A DNA stretch of 64,000 nucleotides, taken from contig NZ_JALGYW010000024.1 in NCBI RefSeq assembly GCF_023111095.1, positions 1 through 64,000 on the forward strand. The letters run 5' to 3'. The position numbers and the translations under genes are program-made. Under the pieces are notes generated by a model. That model was not told the DNA's origin. It searched no databases and worked only from the letters and a program-made list of their open reading frames with translations. Numbering within the stretch: the stretch's first letter is position 1; each line of letters begins with the position of its first letter. Shown here one piece after another: positions 54,182-63,658 of this stretch. The DNA comes from Maribellus sp. YY47 (lineage in GTDB: Bacteria; Bacteroidota; Bacteroidia; Bacteroidales; Prolixibacteraceae).

Positions 54182-55113
54182 ATGTGTTTCAGGATTTCGA
54201 TGGAAGCTTCTTTGTCGCGCCGGAGTTGTTCAACCAATGCATCAATTCCGGAAAATTTCTGCTCGTCGCGTATTTTATCGATAAAATTCAGGGTAATCTT
54301 TTTGCCGTAAATGTCTTCCGAGAAATCAAAAATATTGACTTCAATACTTCGGTTGTCGGCATTTTTGTTAAACGTAGGGCGCGTCCCAATGTTGAGCATT
54401 CCCTTGTGGAGCTGATCGTCAATCTCAACCGTTACGGCGTAAACTCCGTAGCCCGGGATAATTTTGTGTTTGTCGGAAGCTTCGATGTTGGCGGTGGGGA
54501 AACCCAGTTTACGCCCCAGTTGTTTGCCGCCCACAACGGTGCCGTGTAAGGTAAATTCGTGCCCGAAATAGTGATTGGCTTTGCGAATATCGCCGGCTTG
54601 CAAGGCCGCTCTGATTTTGGTCGAACTGATATTGTCGTCGTTAACGGCCAGCGCATCCATTCGTTCTACGCTGAAATTGTATTTTTCCCCACATCGCTGC
54701 AAATATTCAAAACCGCCCTTCCGGTCTTTTCCAAACTTGTGGTCGTAGCCAATCACCAAACATTTGGTGCCGATCTGTTCCACCAGGATCTTTCGAACAA
54801 ATTCTGAATATTCCATGGCGGCAAATTCCTTGCTAAACGGATAAATAATAAGATGATCGATTCCGTATTTTTCAAAAAGTTTTGTCTTTTCTTCTTTGGT
54901 AGTCAATAGCCGGAGGCTGGATTCGTTGGGCGAAGTGATCACCCGCGGGTGGGGATAAAAAGTAAATACCACGGTTTCTCCGTTCATCTTTCCGGCTAGA
55001 TCTTTTAGCTTGTCCAGAATAAGTTGGTGCCCTTTGTGTAACCCGTCGAAAGTACCGATGGTAACCACCGGAGTCCGGGCTGCAAAGTTTTCAAGAGAGT
55101 GGTAGATTTTCAT
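54178..55113 (-). CDS. ribF: Bifunctional riboflavin kinase/FAD synthetase
   Basis: A 311-residue enzyme that makes FMN and then FAD. The N-terminal adenylyltransferase has TIGTFDGLHKGHQLIL (about 18-33), with the HxGH-like site, and YDHKFGKDRKG. The C-terminal kinase has LGRKLGFPTANIEAS and YGVYAVTVEIDDQ, with NIGTRPTFNKNADNRSIEVN near the end. Length is normal. It is transcribed alone on the minus strand. Confidence 0.96.
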   Translation of the reverse strand: MKIYHSLENFAARTPVVTIGTFDGLHKGHQLILDKLKDLAGKMNGETVVFTFYPHPRVITSPNESSLRLLTTKEEKTKLFEKYGIDHLIIYPFSKEFAAMEYSEFVRKILVEQIGTKCLVIGYDHKFGKDRKGGFEYLQRCGEKYNFSVERMDALAVNDDNISSTKIRAALQAGDIRKANHYFGHEFTLHGTVVGGKQLGRKLGFPTANIEASDKHKIIPGYGVYAVTVEIDDQLHKGMLNIGTRPTFNKNADNRSIEVNIFDFSEDIYGKKITLNFIDKIRDEQKFSGIDALVEQLRRDKEASIEILKHI

Positions 55114-55379
55114 TTTACAAACCTATTGAAAAATTTTAACGGATGCATATTCTGCGGCGGGTGAGCCTTTAAAACTTTGGCAAAAATAAATTTACAAAAC
55201 AGAAAATTGAAGGAAGTTGTGCTTGAATTTCACCAAAGTACCAAATGTTCTTTTGATTTTAGTTGAAAGACAATCAGATAGGTGAGTCCGAATTTGTACT
55301 TTAAAATATGTTATTTTAAGATGCAGGCTGTTTTTACTGTATTCAATTTTATTAAATTTACGGCCTTTAAATATTTGGA

Positions 55380-56534
55380 ATGACAAACAGGATATTGTTT
55401 TTATTGATAGCAGCTGTAGTTATTTTCGGAAGCTGCTCGAAATCAGATAATCAGTTTACAATTAGCGGAGTGATCACCCACGCTGCAGGCGATACAATTT
55501 ATTTGGAAGAGGTTCACACCGCTACCGTGAAACCGGCTGACAAAGTAAAAATAAACAAAGACGGGGAATTTAAATTTAAAGGAACCGTTAGTTTGCCCAC
55601 CTTTTATCTGCTAAAGCTTAACAACAGCAAGTTTATCACCCTCCTGGTTGATTCTACCGATAATGTGGTAGTGAAAGCTGATGCGGCAAATTTTCATCGT
55701 GAATATAACGTAAGTGGTTCGATCGGATCGCAACAGGTTCGGATGTTGGATCGTCACCTGAGAAAGACACAGTTGAAGCTCGATTCGCTGGAATCGTTGA
55801 ATAAACTTTACGACGGAAACCCGGATTATGATGATGTTCGTCCGAAATGGGTAGAACAATACGACAGTATCGTTCAGGAGCAGATTGATTTTTCAACCAA
55901 CTTTGTTCGCGAAAATCCTTTTTCGATGGCCAGTGTTTGGGCCTTGTACCAGAAATTTTATAACAACCAGTATATTATTCACGATTTACAAGTGATGAAA
56001 ACGGCTGCTTCTGCATTGAATGCGGTGTATCCAAATTCGGAACAGGTGAAGGCTTTGTACAACAACACCCTTCAGTTTATTCGGGAACAACAGGCACAGC
56101 GCATGCAGCAATGGATCGAAGAGCAGGGAACCAACAGTCCGGAACTGGTTTTACCCGATCAAAACGGTAAAGAAATAGCACTCTCTTCGTTAAAAGGGAA
56201 AGTGGTTTTGCTGCAATTTTGGGCCGCAGTCGACAGAGGCTCGCGTATTCAAAACCCCGTTTTGGTTGAATTGTATGAAAAATACAAACGCAAAGGCTTT
56301 GAAATTTACCAGGTTAGTGTCGATGATAATCGTGCCGAATGGGTAGATGCCATCGACAAGGATCAGTTGAAATGGACCAATGTGGGGGATATGAAAGGCA
56401 GCGTGATTGCTACGCAGGTTTTCAATGTTCCGGGTGTTCCATTTAATTACCTGCTCGATCAGGAAGGTGCAGTAGTTGCCCGCAATCTTCAGGGGCCGGC
56501 GCTTGATAAGGCGATTGGCAGCCTGCTGAAATAG
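55380..56534 (+). CDS. DUF4369/thioredoxin-like lipoprotein without CxxC motif
   Basis: A 384-residue lipoprotein (lipobox IFGSC, Cys19). Residues about 25-125 are a DUF4369-type beta domain (ISGVITHAAGDTIYLEEV), then a helical region, then a thioredoxin/AhpC-like domain (about 255-384: LPDQNGKEIALSSLKGKVVL, with the cis-Pro loop PGVPFNYLLD). Where active TlpA-type proteins have WCxxC, this one reads FWAAVDRGSRIQ: both positions (285 and 288) are Asp and Ser. The lipobox Cys is the only cysteine. It cannot do thiol exchange and may be a binding or scaffold protein. It heads an operon with the LpxH- and FabH-like genes. Confidence 0.85.
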   Translation: MTNRILFLLIAAVVIFGSCSKSDNQFTISGVITHAAGDTIYLEEVHTATVKPADKVKINKDGEFKFKGTVSLPTFYLLKLNNSKFITLLVDSTDNVVVKADAANFHREYNVSGSIGSQQVRMLDRHLRKTQLKLDSLESLNKLYDGNPDYDDVRPKWVEQYDSIVQEQIDFSTNFVRENPFSMASVWALYQKFYNNQYIIHDLQVMKTAASALNAVYPNSEQVKALYNNTLQFIREQQAQRMQQWIEEQGTNSPELVLPDQNGKEIALSSLKGKVVLLQFWAAVDRGSRIQNPVLVELYEKYKRKGFEIYQVSVDDNRAEWVDAIDKDQLKWTNVGDMKGSVIATQVFNVPGVPFNYLLDQEGAVVARNLQGPALDKAIGSLLK

Positions 56535-56555
56535 AATCAGAAAAATGAATATACC

Positions 56556-57305
56556 TTGTCTGAAAAAGGGTTGATATATTTTGTTTCCGATGTTCATCTT
56601 GGGGCTCCGGCCCTGAAAAATAACCGGGAACGTGAATTGTTGTTTGCCCGGTGGCTCGATGAAATCAAAGACGATGTGGCCGAGTTGTATTTAATGGGCG
56701 ACATTTTTGACTTCTGGTACGAATACCGGAAAGTTGCTCCCCGTGGATTTACCCGGATATTAGGGCGAATTGCAGATCTTACCGACAGGGGAATTCCGGT
56801 TCATTTTTTTACGGGAAATCACGATGTGTGGGTATTTGATTACCTGGCCGAAGAAATCGGGGTAATGGTTCATCACGAGCAACTGATCACCGAAATCAGG
56901 GGAAAGAAATTTTTCCTGGCACACGGAGACGGTCTCGATGCTGCCGATAAAGGATATTTGTTCCTCAAAAAGATATTTACATCAAAGATTTTACAGTGGC
57001 TGTTTTCCCGGGTACATCCCAATGCTGCCTTTGCGCTTGCGCATAAGTGGTCAGCTTCCAGTAGGTTGTCAAAAAATGATTATGAAGATGATTTTATGGT
57101 AGTTCAGGATGGAATGTATAAATTTGCCGCTGAATTTTTGAAGAATAACCCGGTTGACTATTTTGTAATGGGACACCGGCATCGTCTGGTGAATAAGGAA
57201 ATGGATGATAAAACCCGTTTTATTTTACTGGGCGACTGGATCAAAAGCTTCTCGTACGGGGTTTTTGACGGAGAAAAATTTGAATTGAAAAAATACAAAG
57301 GATAG
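56556..57305 (+). CDS. UDP-2,3-diacylglucosamine diphosphatase (LpxH-like)
   Basis: A 249-residue calcineurin-like phosphoesterase. Metal-binding motifs in order: VSDVHLGAP (about 10-18), LMGDIFDFWYEY, FTGNHDVWVFDY, LAHGDGLD and the final MGHRHRLV. The FDFWYE signature fits the LpxH group, which removes UMP from UDP-diacylglucosamine in lipid A synthesis. Translation appears to start at a TTG (56556), because no in-frame ATG precedes the first motif. The gene follows the cysteine-free lipoprotein gene by 21 bases and precedes the FabH-like gene by 23. Confidence 0.82.
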   Translation: MSEKGLIYFVSDVHLGAPALKNNRERELLFARWLDEIKDDVAELYLMGDIFDFWYEYRKVAPRGFTRILGRIADLTDRGIPVHFFTGNHDVWVFDYLAEEIGVMVHHEQLITEIRGKKFFLAHGDGLDAADKGYLFLKKIFTSKILQWLFSRVHPNAAFALAHKWSASSRLSKNDYEDDFMVVQDGMYKFAAEFLKNNPVDYFVMGHRHRLVNKEMDDKTRFILLGDWIKSFSYGVFDGEKFELKKYKG

Positions 57306-57328
57306 AGCTGCGGCTGAGAAGAAGGATT

Positions 57329-58411
57329 ATGGCAAAAGAAAGATACACAAGAATTATTGGCACCGGTAGTTACCTTCCGCCAACGATCATCAAAAACACT
57401 CATTTTCTGAAAAATGAGTTTTATACACCAGGCGGAGAAAAGATTACGGATAAAACCAATGAGGAAATCATTCAGAAGTTTCGGGAAATTACCAATATCG
57501 AGGAACGCCGTTATGTGGCCGAAGATCAGGTAACTTCTGATATTGCTGCATTGGCTATCGAAAATGCATGCAAATCGGCCGGAATATCGAAAGAAAGCCT
57601 GGAATTTATTATTGTTTGCCACAACTTTGGCGACATTGTGGAGAACAATAAACGAATTGATACTTTGCCCGGCTTGGCCAATAAAGTAAAGCAGAAACTG
57701 CACATTAAAAATCCGAAAAGCATTTGTCACGATGTGGTTTCCGGTTGCCCGGGATGGACACAGGGAATGATTGTTGCTGACGCCTACATCAAAAGCGGTT
57801 TTATGAAACGCGGTGTTGTTGTCGGTGCCGATGTGCTTTCGCGGGTTTCCGATCCGCACGACCGCGATTCCATGATTTATGCCGACGGTGCAGGTGCCAC
57901 TGTGGTTGAGCTTATCGAAAGCGAAGAACCAACCGGTATCATCTCGCACGCAAGCCGGTCTGATTCTGTTCAATACGGTAATTTATTGACCTTTGGAACA
58001 TCGAGCAATCCCGATTTTGGGAGCGATGAACTTTTCATAAAAATGACCGGACATAAGCTTTATATCTATGCCATCACCACTGTTCCCGGGGTGGTAAAAG
58101 AAAGCATCGAGCTTGCCGGAATTGAATTGAGCGACATTAAAAAAGTCTTTATTCATCAGGCCAACGAGAAAATGGATGAGGTAATTCTGGCAGGTGTATT
58201 TAAACTTTACGGCGAAAAGGAAATTCCGGAAGGAATTATGCCGATGAGTATCCGTAAACTTGGAAATTCATCTACAGCCACTGTTCCTACACTGATCGAC
58301 CTTGTTGCAAAAGGGAAAATGGAAGGCCAGGAGATTAACGAAGGCGATTATACCATTTTCTGTTCAGTTGGTGCGGGTATGAATATCAATTCCATCGTTT
58401 ATAAATGGTAA
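57329..58411 (+). CDS. 3-oxoacyl-ACP synthase III family protein (FabH-like)
   Basis: A 360-residue thiolase-fold enzyme. The catalytic Cys is in VSGCPGWTQGM (about residue 141), His in VFIHQANEKMDE (about 276) and Asn in KLGNSSTATVPTL (about 311). At 360 residues it is longer than FabH proper (about 320), with an insertion near the start (LKNEFYTPGGEKITD). It may therefore be a KAS III-like enzyme with another primer rather than the housekeeping one. It is the last gene of a three-gene operon with a lipid A-type phosphatase, so a role in envelope lipid synthesis is plausible. Confidence 0.85.
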   Translation: MAKERYTRIIGTGSYLPPTIIKNTHFLKNEFYTPGGEKITDKTNEEIIQKFREITNIEERRYVAEDQVTSDIAALAIENACKSAGISKESLEFIIVCHNFGDIVENNKRIDTLPGLANKVKQKLHIKNPKSICHDVVSGCPGWTQGMIVADAYIKSGFMKRGVVVGADVLSRVSDPHDRDSMIYADGAGATVVELIESEEPTGIISHASRSDSVQYGNLLTFGTSSNPDFGSDELFIKMTGHKLYIYAITTVPGVVKESIELAGIELSDIKKVFIHQANEKMDEVILAGVFKLYGEKEIPEGIMPMSIRKLGNSSTATVPTLIDLVAKGKMEGQEINEGDYTIFCSVGAGMNINSIVYKW

Positions 58412-58430
58412 GTTGAGTTAAAAGTTTAGT

Positions 58431-58464
58431 GTTCAGGGTTCAGTGGAAAAAGCTTTACCCTGAA
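58431..58464. repeat. Inverted GTTCAGGGT repeat between convergent genes
   Basis: GTTCAGGGT (58431-58439) and ACCCTGAAC (58456-58464) pair perfectly; GTGTTCA and TGAACAC extend the symmetry further out. It lies between the FabH-like gene and ung and may stop transcription in both directions or be a dispersed repeat. Confidence 0.5.
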
Positions 58465-58492
58465 CTTTAAACGTTGAACACCGAACTTCAGG

Positions 58493-59155
58493 CTACCAAC
58501 TTATAGGTTTCAGCCCGTTCTGCTGAAGAAATTCGTTTGTTTTGCTGAAATGCTTGTTCCCAAAAAATCCACGGCTTGCCGATAGCGGAGAAGGGTGAAC
58601 CGACGTGAGAACGAGGTGCTTGCTTTCGTCGATCAGTCTTTGTTTACTGATGGCATAATTTCCCCACAATAAAAAAACCAGGTGTTCCTTTTGGTCGCTG
58701 GCAATTTGAATAGCTGCATCGGTAAATTCTTCCCAGCCTTTTTTCTGATGCGATCCTGCCTGATGTGCGCGTACCGTTAAGGTGGCATTCAGTAATAACA
58801 CACCTTGTTGTGCCCAGTTGGTGAGGTTACCGCTTTTCGGAATTTCCTTACCCACATCATCTTGCAACTCCTTAAAAATATTTCTCAGGCTGGGCGGAAA
58901 CGGAATGCCATCGTTTACCGAAAAACACAGTCCATGTGCTTGTCCCGGTCCGTGATAGGGATCTTGTCCGAGAATCACCACTTTTAACTGATCGAACGGA
59001 CATTGATCAAACGCATTAAATATCAGCTTTCCGGGAGGGAAAATCCGGTGAGTGTTGTATTCTTCCTTTACAAAACCGATAAGATTTCTGAAATATTCTT
59101 TTTCGAATTCGCTGTATAAGTGCGCTTTCCAGCCCGGTTCTATCTTTACATCCAT
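58493..59155 (-). CDS. ung: Uracil-DNA glycosylase
   Basis: A 220-residue family 1 glycosylase that removes uracil from DNA. The water-activating motif [18 protein letters not shown] (catalytic Asp about residue 66), [17 protein letters not shown] and the DNA-intercalation loop [13 protein letters not shown] (about 190) are all present. The start at 59155 ([13 protein letters not shown]) fits relatives best. In-frame starts at 59173 and 59188 would add 6 or 11 residues. Confidence 0.96.
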   Translation of the reverse strand: MDVKIEPGWKAHLYSEFEKEYFRNLIGFVKEEYNTHRIFPPGKLIFNAFDQCPFDQLKVVILGQDPYHGPGQAHGLCFSVNDGIPFPPSLRNIFKELQDDVGKEIPKSGNLTNWAQQGVLLLNATLTVRAHQAGSHQKKGWEEFTDAAIQIASDQKEHLVFLLWGNYAISKQRLIDESKHLVLTSVHPSPLSASRGFFGNKHFSKTNEFLQQNGLKPISW

Positions 59156-59323
59156 CGTTTCAGATTTAAACATGAACGAAAATAACAAATTATGCCGAAA
59201 AGAGCCGGATGCTTATGGTACAGTACGTTTTGTTTTGCAAAGGTTTTTATCTTTTTAAAAGGTGACATCGATACTCCCGACTTGAGCACAAATTTGTATT
59301 TTTAGCTTTCAAATACACATTAC

Positions 59324-60673
59324 ATGGAAATCGTTTATTTGTTGGTGGGATTGGCTGTTGGGGCGGCTGCCGTATATTTTGTTTTCAACTCGAAGCTTCA
59401 GAAAGCACAGGCAGAGGCTGAAAGAAGCATGCTTGAAAAGGAAAAGGAACTGAGTAATCAGAATATCGAAACCGAAAAGCAGCGGCTGGTTTGGGAAGAA
59501 CGGTACAACTCGCTTAAATCTGATAGTGAAGAGTGGAAAGCTGAAATGTCAAATCTGAGAGAAGAAAACAAAGCTTTGAATGTTCAGCTGGAAAGTGTAA
59601 AAGTGCAGTTTCAGAATCAGGAAAAGAAACTTCAAGATCAAAAACAAGAACTGGAAGAACTGCAAAAGAAATTTACCACTGAATTTGAAAATATCGCTAC
59701 TAAAATTCTGGAGAAAAACAGCGAGAAATTTACTGCAGCCAACCAGAAAAACATTGGTGAAGTGTTAAATCCGCTAAAAGAAAAGATTCATCAGTTTGAG
59801 CAAAAAGTAGAAAATACTTACCAGAAAGGACTGAAAGACCAAACCGAACTTCGTGCCGAGTTGCTTAAACTTTACGATTTGAACAACAGAATAAGCGAAG
59901 AAGCCAGCAACCTGACCAAAGCCTTAAAAGGCGATGTGAAAAAACAGGGGAATTGGGGCGAAGTGGTGCTGGAGCGTATTCTGGAACGGTCGGGATTGAA
60001 CGAAGGGGAGCAGGGCTACCAAAAACAGTTTGCCGATACCACCGACGACGGGAAAAGAATACAACCCGATATTGTCATCAACCTCCCCGACAACAAGCAC
60101 ATTATTGTTGACTCAAAAGTTTCGCTTATCGCCTACGAGCGTGCCGTGAATGCAGAGAACGAAGAACAGCGGCAAAAGTTTGTAAAAGACCATCTGCTGA
60201 GTTTGAGGGCGCATATTAAAGGCTTGAGCGAAAAGCACTACCAAACGGCCAGCAAATTAAATTCGCCCGATTTTGTGTTGTTGTTTATCCCGATTGAAGC
60301 ATCGTTTAGCGTAGCGGTACAGGAAGATCAGGAGTTGTTTTCGTATGCGTGGGATCAAAAAGTGGTGATGGTGAGTCCGTCTACCTTACTGGCGACCCTG
60401 CGTACCATTTCCTCGATATGGCAACAGGAAAACCAAACCCGAAATGCCATCGAAATAGCCCGGCAAAGTGGCGCATTGTATGATAAGTTTGTAGGATTTG
60501 TTTCTGATCTTGATAAACTGGGAAACAACCTGAACACCACGCGTAAAACCTACGACGATGCAATGAGTAAGTTGAAGGATGGCCGTGGAAACCTGATCCG
60601 ATCGGTAGAAAACATTAAAAGACTTGGCGCCAAAGCTACCAAGGAACTTCCCCGTAATTTACTGGATGAATAA
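59324..60673 (+). CDS. rmuC: DNA recombination protein RmuC
   Basis: A 449-residue protein: an N-terminal membrane helix (about 3-22), a long coiled coil (about 25-190) and the RmuC nuclease-like domain (about 195-430), with GNWGEVVLERILERSGL, QPDIVINLPDNKHIIVDSKV and the PIEASFSVAVQED block. In E. coli RmuC limits DNA inversions at short repeats and has been linked to an endonuclease fold. It is transcribed alone, about 170 bases downstream of the divergent ung gene. Confidence 0.93.
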   Translation: MEIVYLLVGLAVGAAAVYFVFNSKLQKAQAEAERSMLEKEKELSNQNIETEKQRLVWEERYNSLKSDSEEWKAEMSNLREENKALNVQLESVKVQFQNQEKKLQDQKQELEELQKKFTTEFENIATKILEKNSEKFTAANQKNIGEVLNPLKEKIHQFEQKVENTYQKGLKDQTELRAELLKLYDLNNRISEEASNLTKALKGDVKKQGNWGEVVLERILERSGLNEGEQGYQKQFADTTDDGKRIQPDIVINLPDNKHIIVDSKVSLIAYERAVNAENEEQRQKFVKDHLLSLRAHIKGLSEKHYQTASKLNSPDFVLLFIPIEASFSVAVQEDQELFSYAWDQKVVMVSPSTLLATLRTISSIWQQENQTRNAIEIARQSGALYDKFVGFVSDLDKLGNNLNTTRKTYDDAMSKLKDGRGNLIRSVENIKRLGAKATKELPRNLLDE

Positions 60674-60981
60674 ACGTGATGCCTTTCCTGGTTGCAGGTA
60701 TTGAGTTCGAATCATTAATTTATCCCGAATTAAGTAATGAAAAGTACAGGTATGTCAGGTTTGTAATCGATGAACTTTGGCAAAGTTCACCGTCGCTTTT
60801 TGTTGCAGAAATAAAATTCTGGGGAAAATATAATTGATACTTTAACCTATTACCTGGCGGGATTACTTTTATCTGGCTATCTTACAAGGCTTTTTGAATT
60901 AAGCCAACTTGCAGAGAGGCTAGCTTTGCAGGTGAGTTGGCGATATAAACTTAATTCCGTCATTTTTAACTAAAAAAAATT
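60674..60981. other. Noncoding gap before the large secreted hydrolase gene
   Basis: No gene or RNA recognised in about 308 bases. It has several short dyads (for example AACTTTGGCAAAGTT near 60775-60789, a near-perfect palindrome) and no convincing TAnnTTTG element in front of the next ATG. Confidence 0.35.
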
Positions 60982-63234
60982 ATGAAACTATTTGTTGGTT
61001 TGTTTGTACTGATGAGCACTGTTTTATCATCGTTCGCGCAGGATGATGCAAACAGTGGGGAAGACATTGTTATCGAGAATGAACTGTTTAAGTTGACTGC
61101 CGGAAGCGACGGGACTTCGAAGAGTCTGGTGTTGAAGGCGACAAACGAAGAATGTTTAATCGAAGGGGAGAATATCCCGATGTTCTCGGTTACCCAGGAA
61201 CGTCCTTATCATAACGAAATTAAGTTGGCGCATCCCAACAAAAAGATGACCTTTCAAGCCAACTCATTAAAAAGAGAAGGGGCTAAATTGATCGTCGGGT
61301 TTGAGCTGGTTCCCTACGATGCGGTCATCCGGATTAAGGAAACTGCCGATTATATCAGTTTTACGTTTGAAGATTTTATTGTTGAACCCGGAGCATATCC
61401 GGGGTATATGAAAATTACCCCTCCGCCGACAACCGAGTTGTGTTTTTTACAGTTGCCGGTAAAGAACCGGGAGCATTTTGGTGAATGGCTGAATGTGAGC
61501 TGGGACGAAAAAGTGGCGGTCAACTTGTTGGGAACGGCGCCGGAAACCCGCATCGACTCAGAGAAACGTAAGGGATACCGTATCCTGAAAGCAGAAGCAG
61601 AAAAAGAAATAAAACTGAAAGGCGTGGAGGCAGCTTTAATCGTTTGTCCTGCCGATGAACTTCTGGATAAAATTGCCAGAATTGAAGAGGATTACAATCT
61701 TCCGAAAGGTGTGAAAAGCCGCCGTGATCCCCAAACCAAATTATCGTATTACTGGACCCAGGATGTAAATCCCGGAACCCTTCAGCAGCACCTGAAGTAC
61801 GCTGCGATGGGAGGATTTCATAATATGATGATTTATTACCCTTCGTTTATCGACAGCTGGGGCTATCGGAAACTCGGTGATTATGACTGGAACCGGAAAT
61901 TGTTTCCGAATGGGAAAGAGGATGTAAAAAAGATGCTGACCAGGATTGAGGGCGAGGGGATAGTTCCCGGGTTTCACTTTCTGCATTCGCATATTGGGCG
62001 CGACAGCAGGTATGTTACACCAAAAACCGACCACCGGCTCAACCTGCTTCGGCATTTTACCCTGTCGGAACCGCTGGGCGAAAGCGATACGGTTGTTTTT
62101 GTGGAGCAGAATCCACTGGGAACAACAATGGCCGATGGCTGCAGGGTGCTTCGGATGGGGCATGAACTTATCTCGTATAAAGGATATACAACTACGCGTC
62201 CGTATAAATTTACGGGTTGCGTCAGGGGAATTGATAAAACAACAATCGGCGCACAACCCGAAGGATATATTTTTGGTCTGCTGGATGTGAGTGAGTTCGG
62301 AGCCACAAGTATTTATGTTGACCAGAACTCGGATTTGCAGGATGAAATTGCAGAAAAGCTGGCCGATATCTATGATGCTGGTTTCAAATCGGTTTATTTT
62401 GATGGATCAGAAGGCGTAAATCCTCCTTTTTGGTATCATGTGGCAGCAGCGCAATACCGGGTTTTCAGCCGTTTGAATCCTGAACCCCTCTTTGCCGAAG
62501 GGGCAGCCAAAACCCATTTTAGCTGGCACATGCTCAGCGGTGGAAATGCTTTCGATGTTTTTGCCCCGGAAATTCTAAAAGAGGAAACCCGAAAATGGCC
62601 CGCCGAAGAGGCTCCCCGCATGCAGGAAGATTTTACCCGGATTAATTTTGGCTGGCTGGGGTATTTTGTTCCTTCCGAAAATACCGTTGGTACACAACCC
62701 GACATGCTTGAGTTTGTGACCAGCAGGGCCGCAGCCTGGGATTGCCCGGTATCGTTGCATGCAAGCCTTCAGAAATTTGAAGCGCATGCGCGGACTCCTG
62801 ACAACCTCGAAGTTTTGAGAAGATGGGAAGAAGTGCGGGTAAAAAACTGGCTGACGGACGAACAAAAACACATGCTGAGAAACCTGGAACAGGAGCATAT
62901 TCTGTTGCTGAATGAACAGAAAGAGTTGGAGTTGCTGCCTTATGATCAGATTGAAAATGTGGCCGGTAGCAGCAAGGAAATACGGGCGTTTACCTTTCTT
63001 AGGGGCGAAGATCTGTATGTGGTGTACTGGCACATCTCGGGCAATAAAAAACTTGAGCTTCCGCTAAAAAAGTCAAATGTACAACTGTTCGAGAACCTTG
63101 GCGAAAAAGGGTCTGTTGAAACAGGTAAAGGTGTCGTTATCGTTCCTGCCGGCAACCGTCGCTATTTAAAAGTAAACAAACTAAGCCGGGAAGAGCTGGA
63201 GGAAGCATTTCTGAAAGCCAGAATTTTGGATTAA
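60982..63234 (+). CDS. Large secreted protein, putative glycoside hydrolase
   Basis: A 750-residue exported protein (signal peptide about 1-19, LSSFAQ). Residues about 25-230 look like an N-terminal beta-sandwich. Residues about 240-620 look like a (beta/alpha)8 barrel with glycosidase features: YYWTQDVNPGTLQQHLKYAA, IVPGFHFLHSHIG, IYVDQNSDLQDEIAEKL and KSVYFDGSEGVNPPFWYH, where Asp and Glu near residue 474-477 are possible catalytic residues. A small beta domain ends the chain. The family is not one I can name. Target glycan unknown. It is transcribed alone. Confidence 0.7.
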   Translation: MKLFVGLFVLMSTVLSSFAQDDANSGEDIVIENELFKLTAGSDGTSKSLVLKATNEECLIEGENIPMFSVTQERPYHNEIKLAHPNKKMTFQANSLKREGAKLIVGFELVPYDAVIRIKETADYISFTFEDFIVEPGAYPGYMKITPPPTTELCFLQLPVKNREHFGEWLNVSWDEKVAVNLLGTAPETRIDSEKRKGYRILKAEAEKEIKLKGVEAALIVCPADELLDKIARIEEDYNLPKGVKSRRDPQTKLSYYWTQDVNPGTLQQHLKYAAMGGFHNMMIYYPSFIDSWGYRKLGDYDWNRKLFPNGKEDVKKMLTRIEGEGIVPGFHFLHSHIGRDSRYVTPKTDHRLNLLRHFTLSEPLGESDTVVFVEQNPLGTTMADGCRVLRMGHELISYKGYTTTRPYKFTGCVRGIDKTTIGAQPEGYIFGLLDVSEFGATSIYVDQNSDLQDEIAEKLADIYDAGFKSVYFDGSEGVNPPFWYHVAAAQYRVFSRLNPEPLFAEGAAKTHFSWHMLSGGNAFDVFAPEILKEETRKWPAEEAPRMQEDFTRINFGWLGYFVPSENTVGTQPDMLEFVTSRAAAWDCPVSLHASLQKFEAHARTPDNLEVLRRWEEVRVKNWLTDEQKHMLRNLEQEHILLLNEQKELELLPYDQIENVAGSSKEIRAFTFLRGEDLYVVYWHISGNKKLELPLKKSNVQLFENLGEKGSVETGKGVVIVPAGNRRYLKVNKLSREELEEAFLKARILD

Positions 63235-63658
63235 AAATATTTAAAGAGATAGAAGGGGTTAGGCATTCCTTTTATAACTGTGTATTTAAGTAACAGAATT
63301 ACATGGTATTACTTTGCTGTGGAACAATGTAAATTAACGTTCTCTGTGTTTTGCCGGGTTATTTTGTGAAGTGGTGTCTCCTTTTGGGGAGAGTTAGAAG
63401 CATGATTTAAAAAAGTAATTTGGGTACATCGCCGATTGGGGGTGTACCCATTTTATTTGGCTGCAGTGTAAGTTCTACGATAGATTTTACCTTCTGAGTT
63501 GAAGTAACACTTTTTCTTCGGTGCAAAATTTTCCGAACTATTCCATCAAAAATGTATTCAGGAATCAAAAATAAACAAGCATCCAAAGGTTTTCTGAATC
63601 GGATAATAAACAACGAACAAATTAGGTTCGGCCCCCGTCCGGGGTACAGGGAAATCAC
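63235..63658. other. Noncoding region with a GGGTACA hairpin
   Basis: No credible gene. TGGGTACA (63421-63428) and TGTACCCA (63443-63450) form a perfect 8-bp stem around a GC-rich 14-base loop, with TTTTATTT after it on the plus strand, so it may terminate the secreted hydrolase transcript about 190 bases after its stop. A minus-strand frame starting right after the dihydroorotase stop is a GTG frame without family and is not listed. Confidence 0.4.

Noticed and set aside
60674-60981. Possible tRNA suggested by a GTTCGAATC word near 60705
   Set aside because: No matching acceptor, D or anticodon stems could be folded around it.
63407-63658. Minus-strand 83-codon frame after the dihydroorotase stop
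   Set aside because: Starts at a GTG directly after the stop, spans a hairpin, and has no family resemblance.
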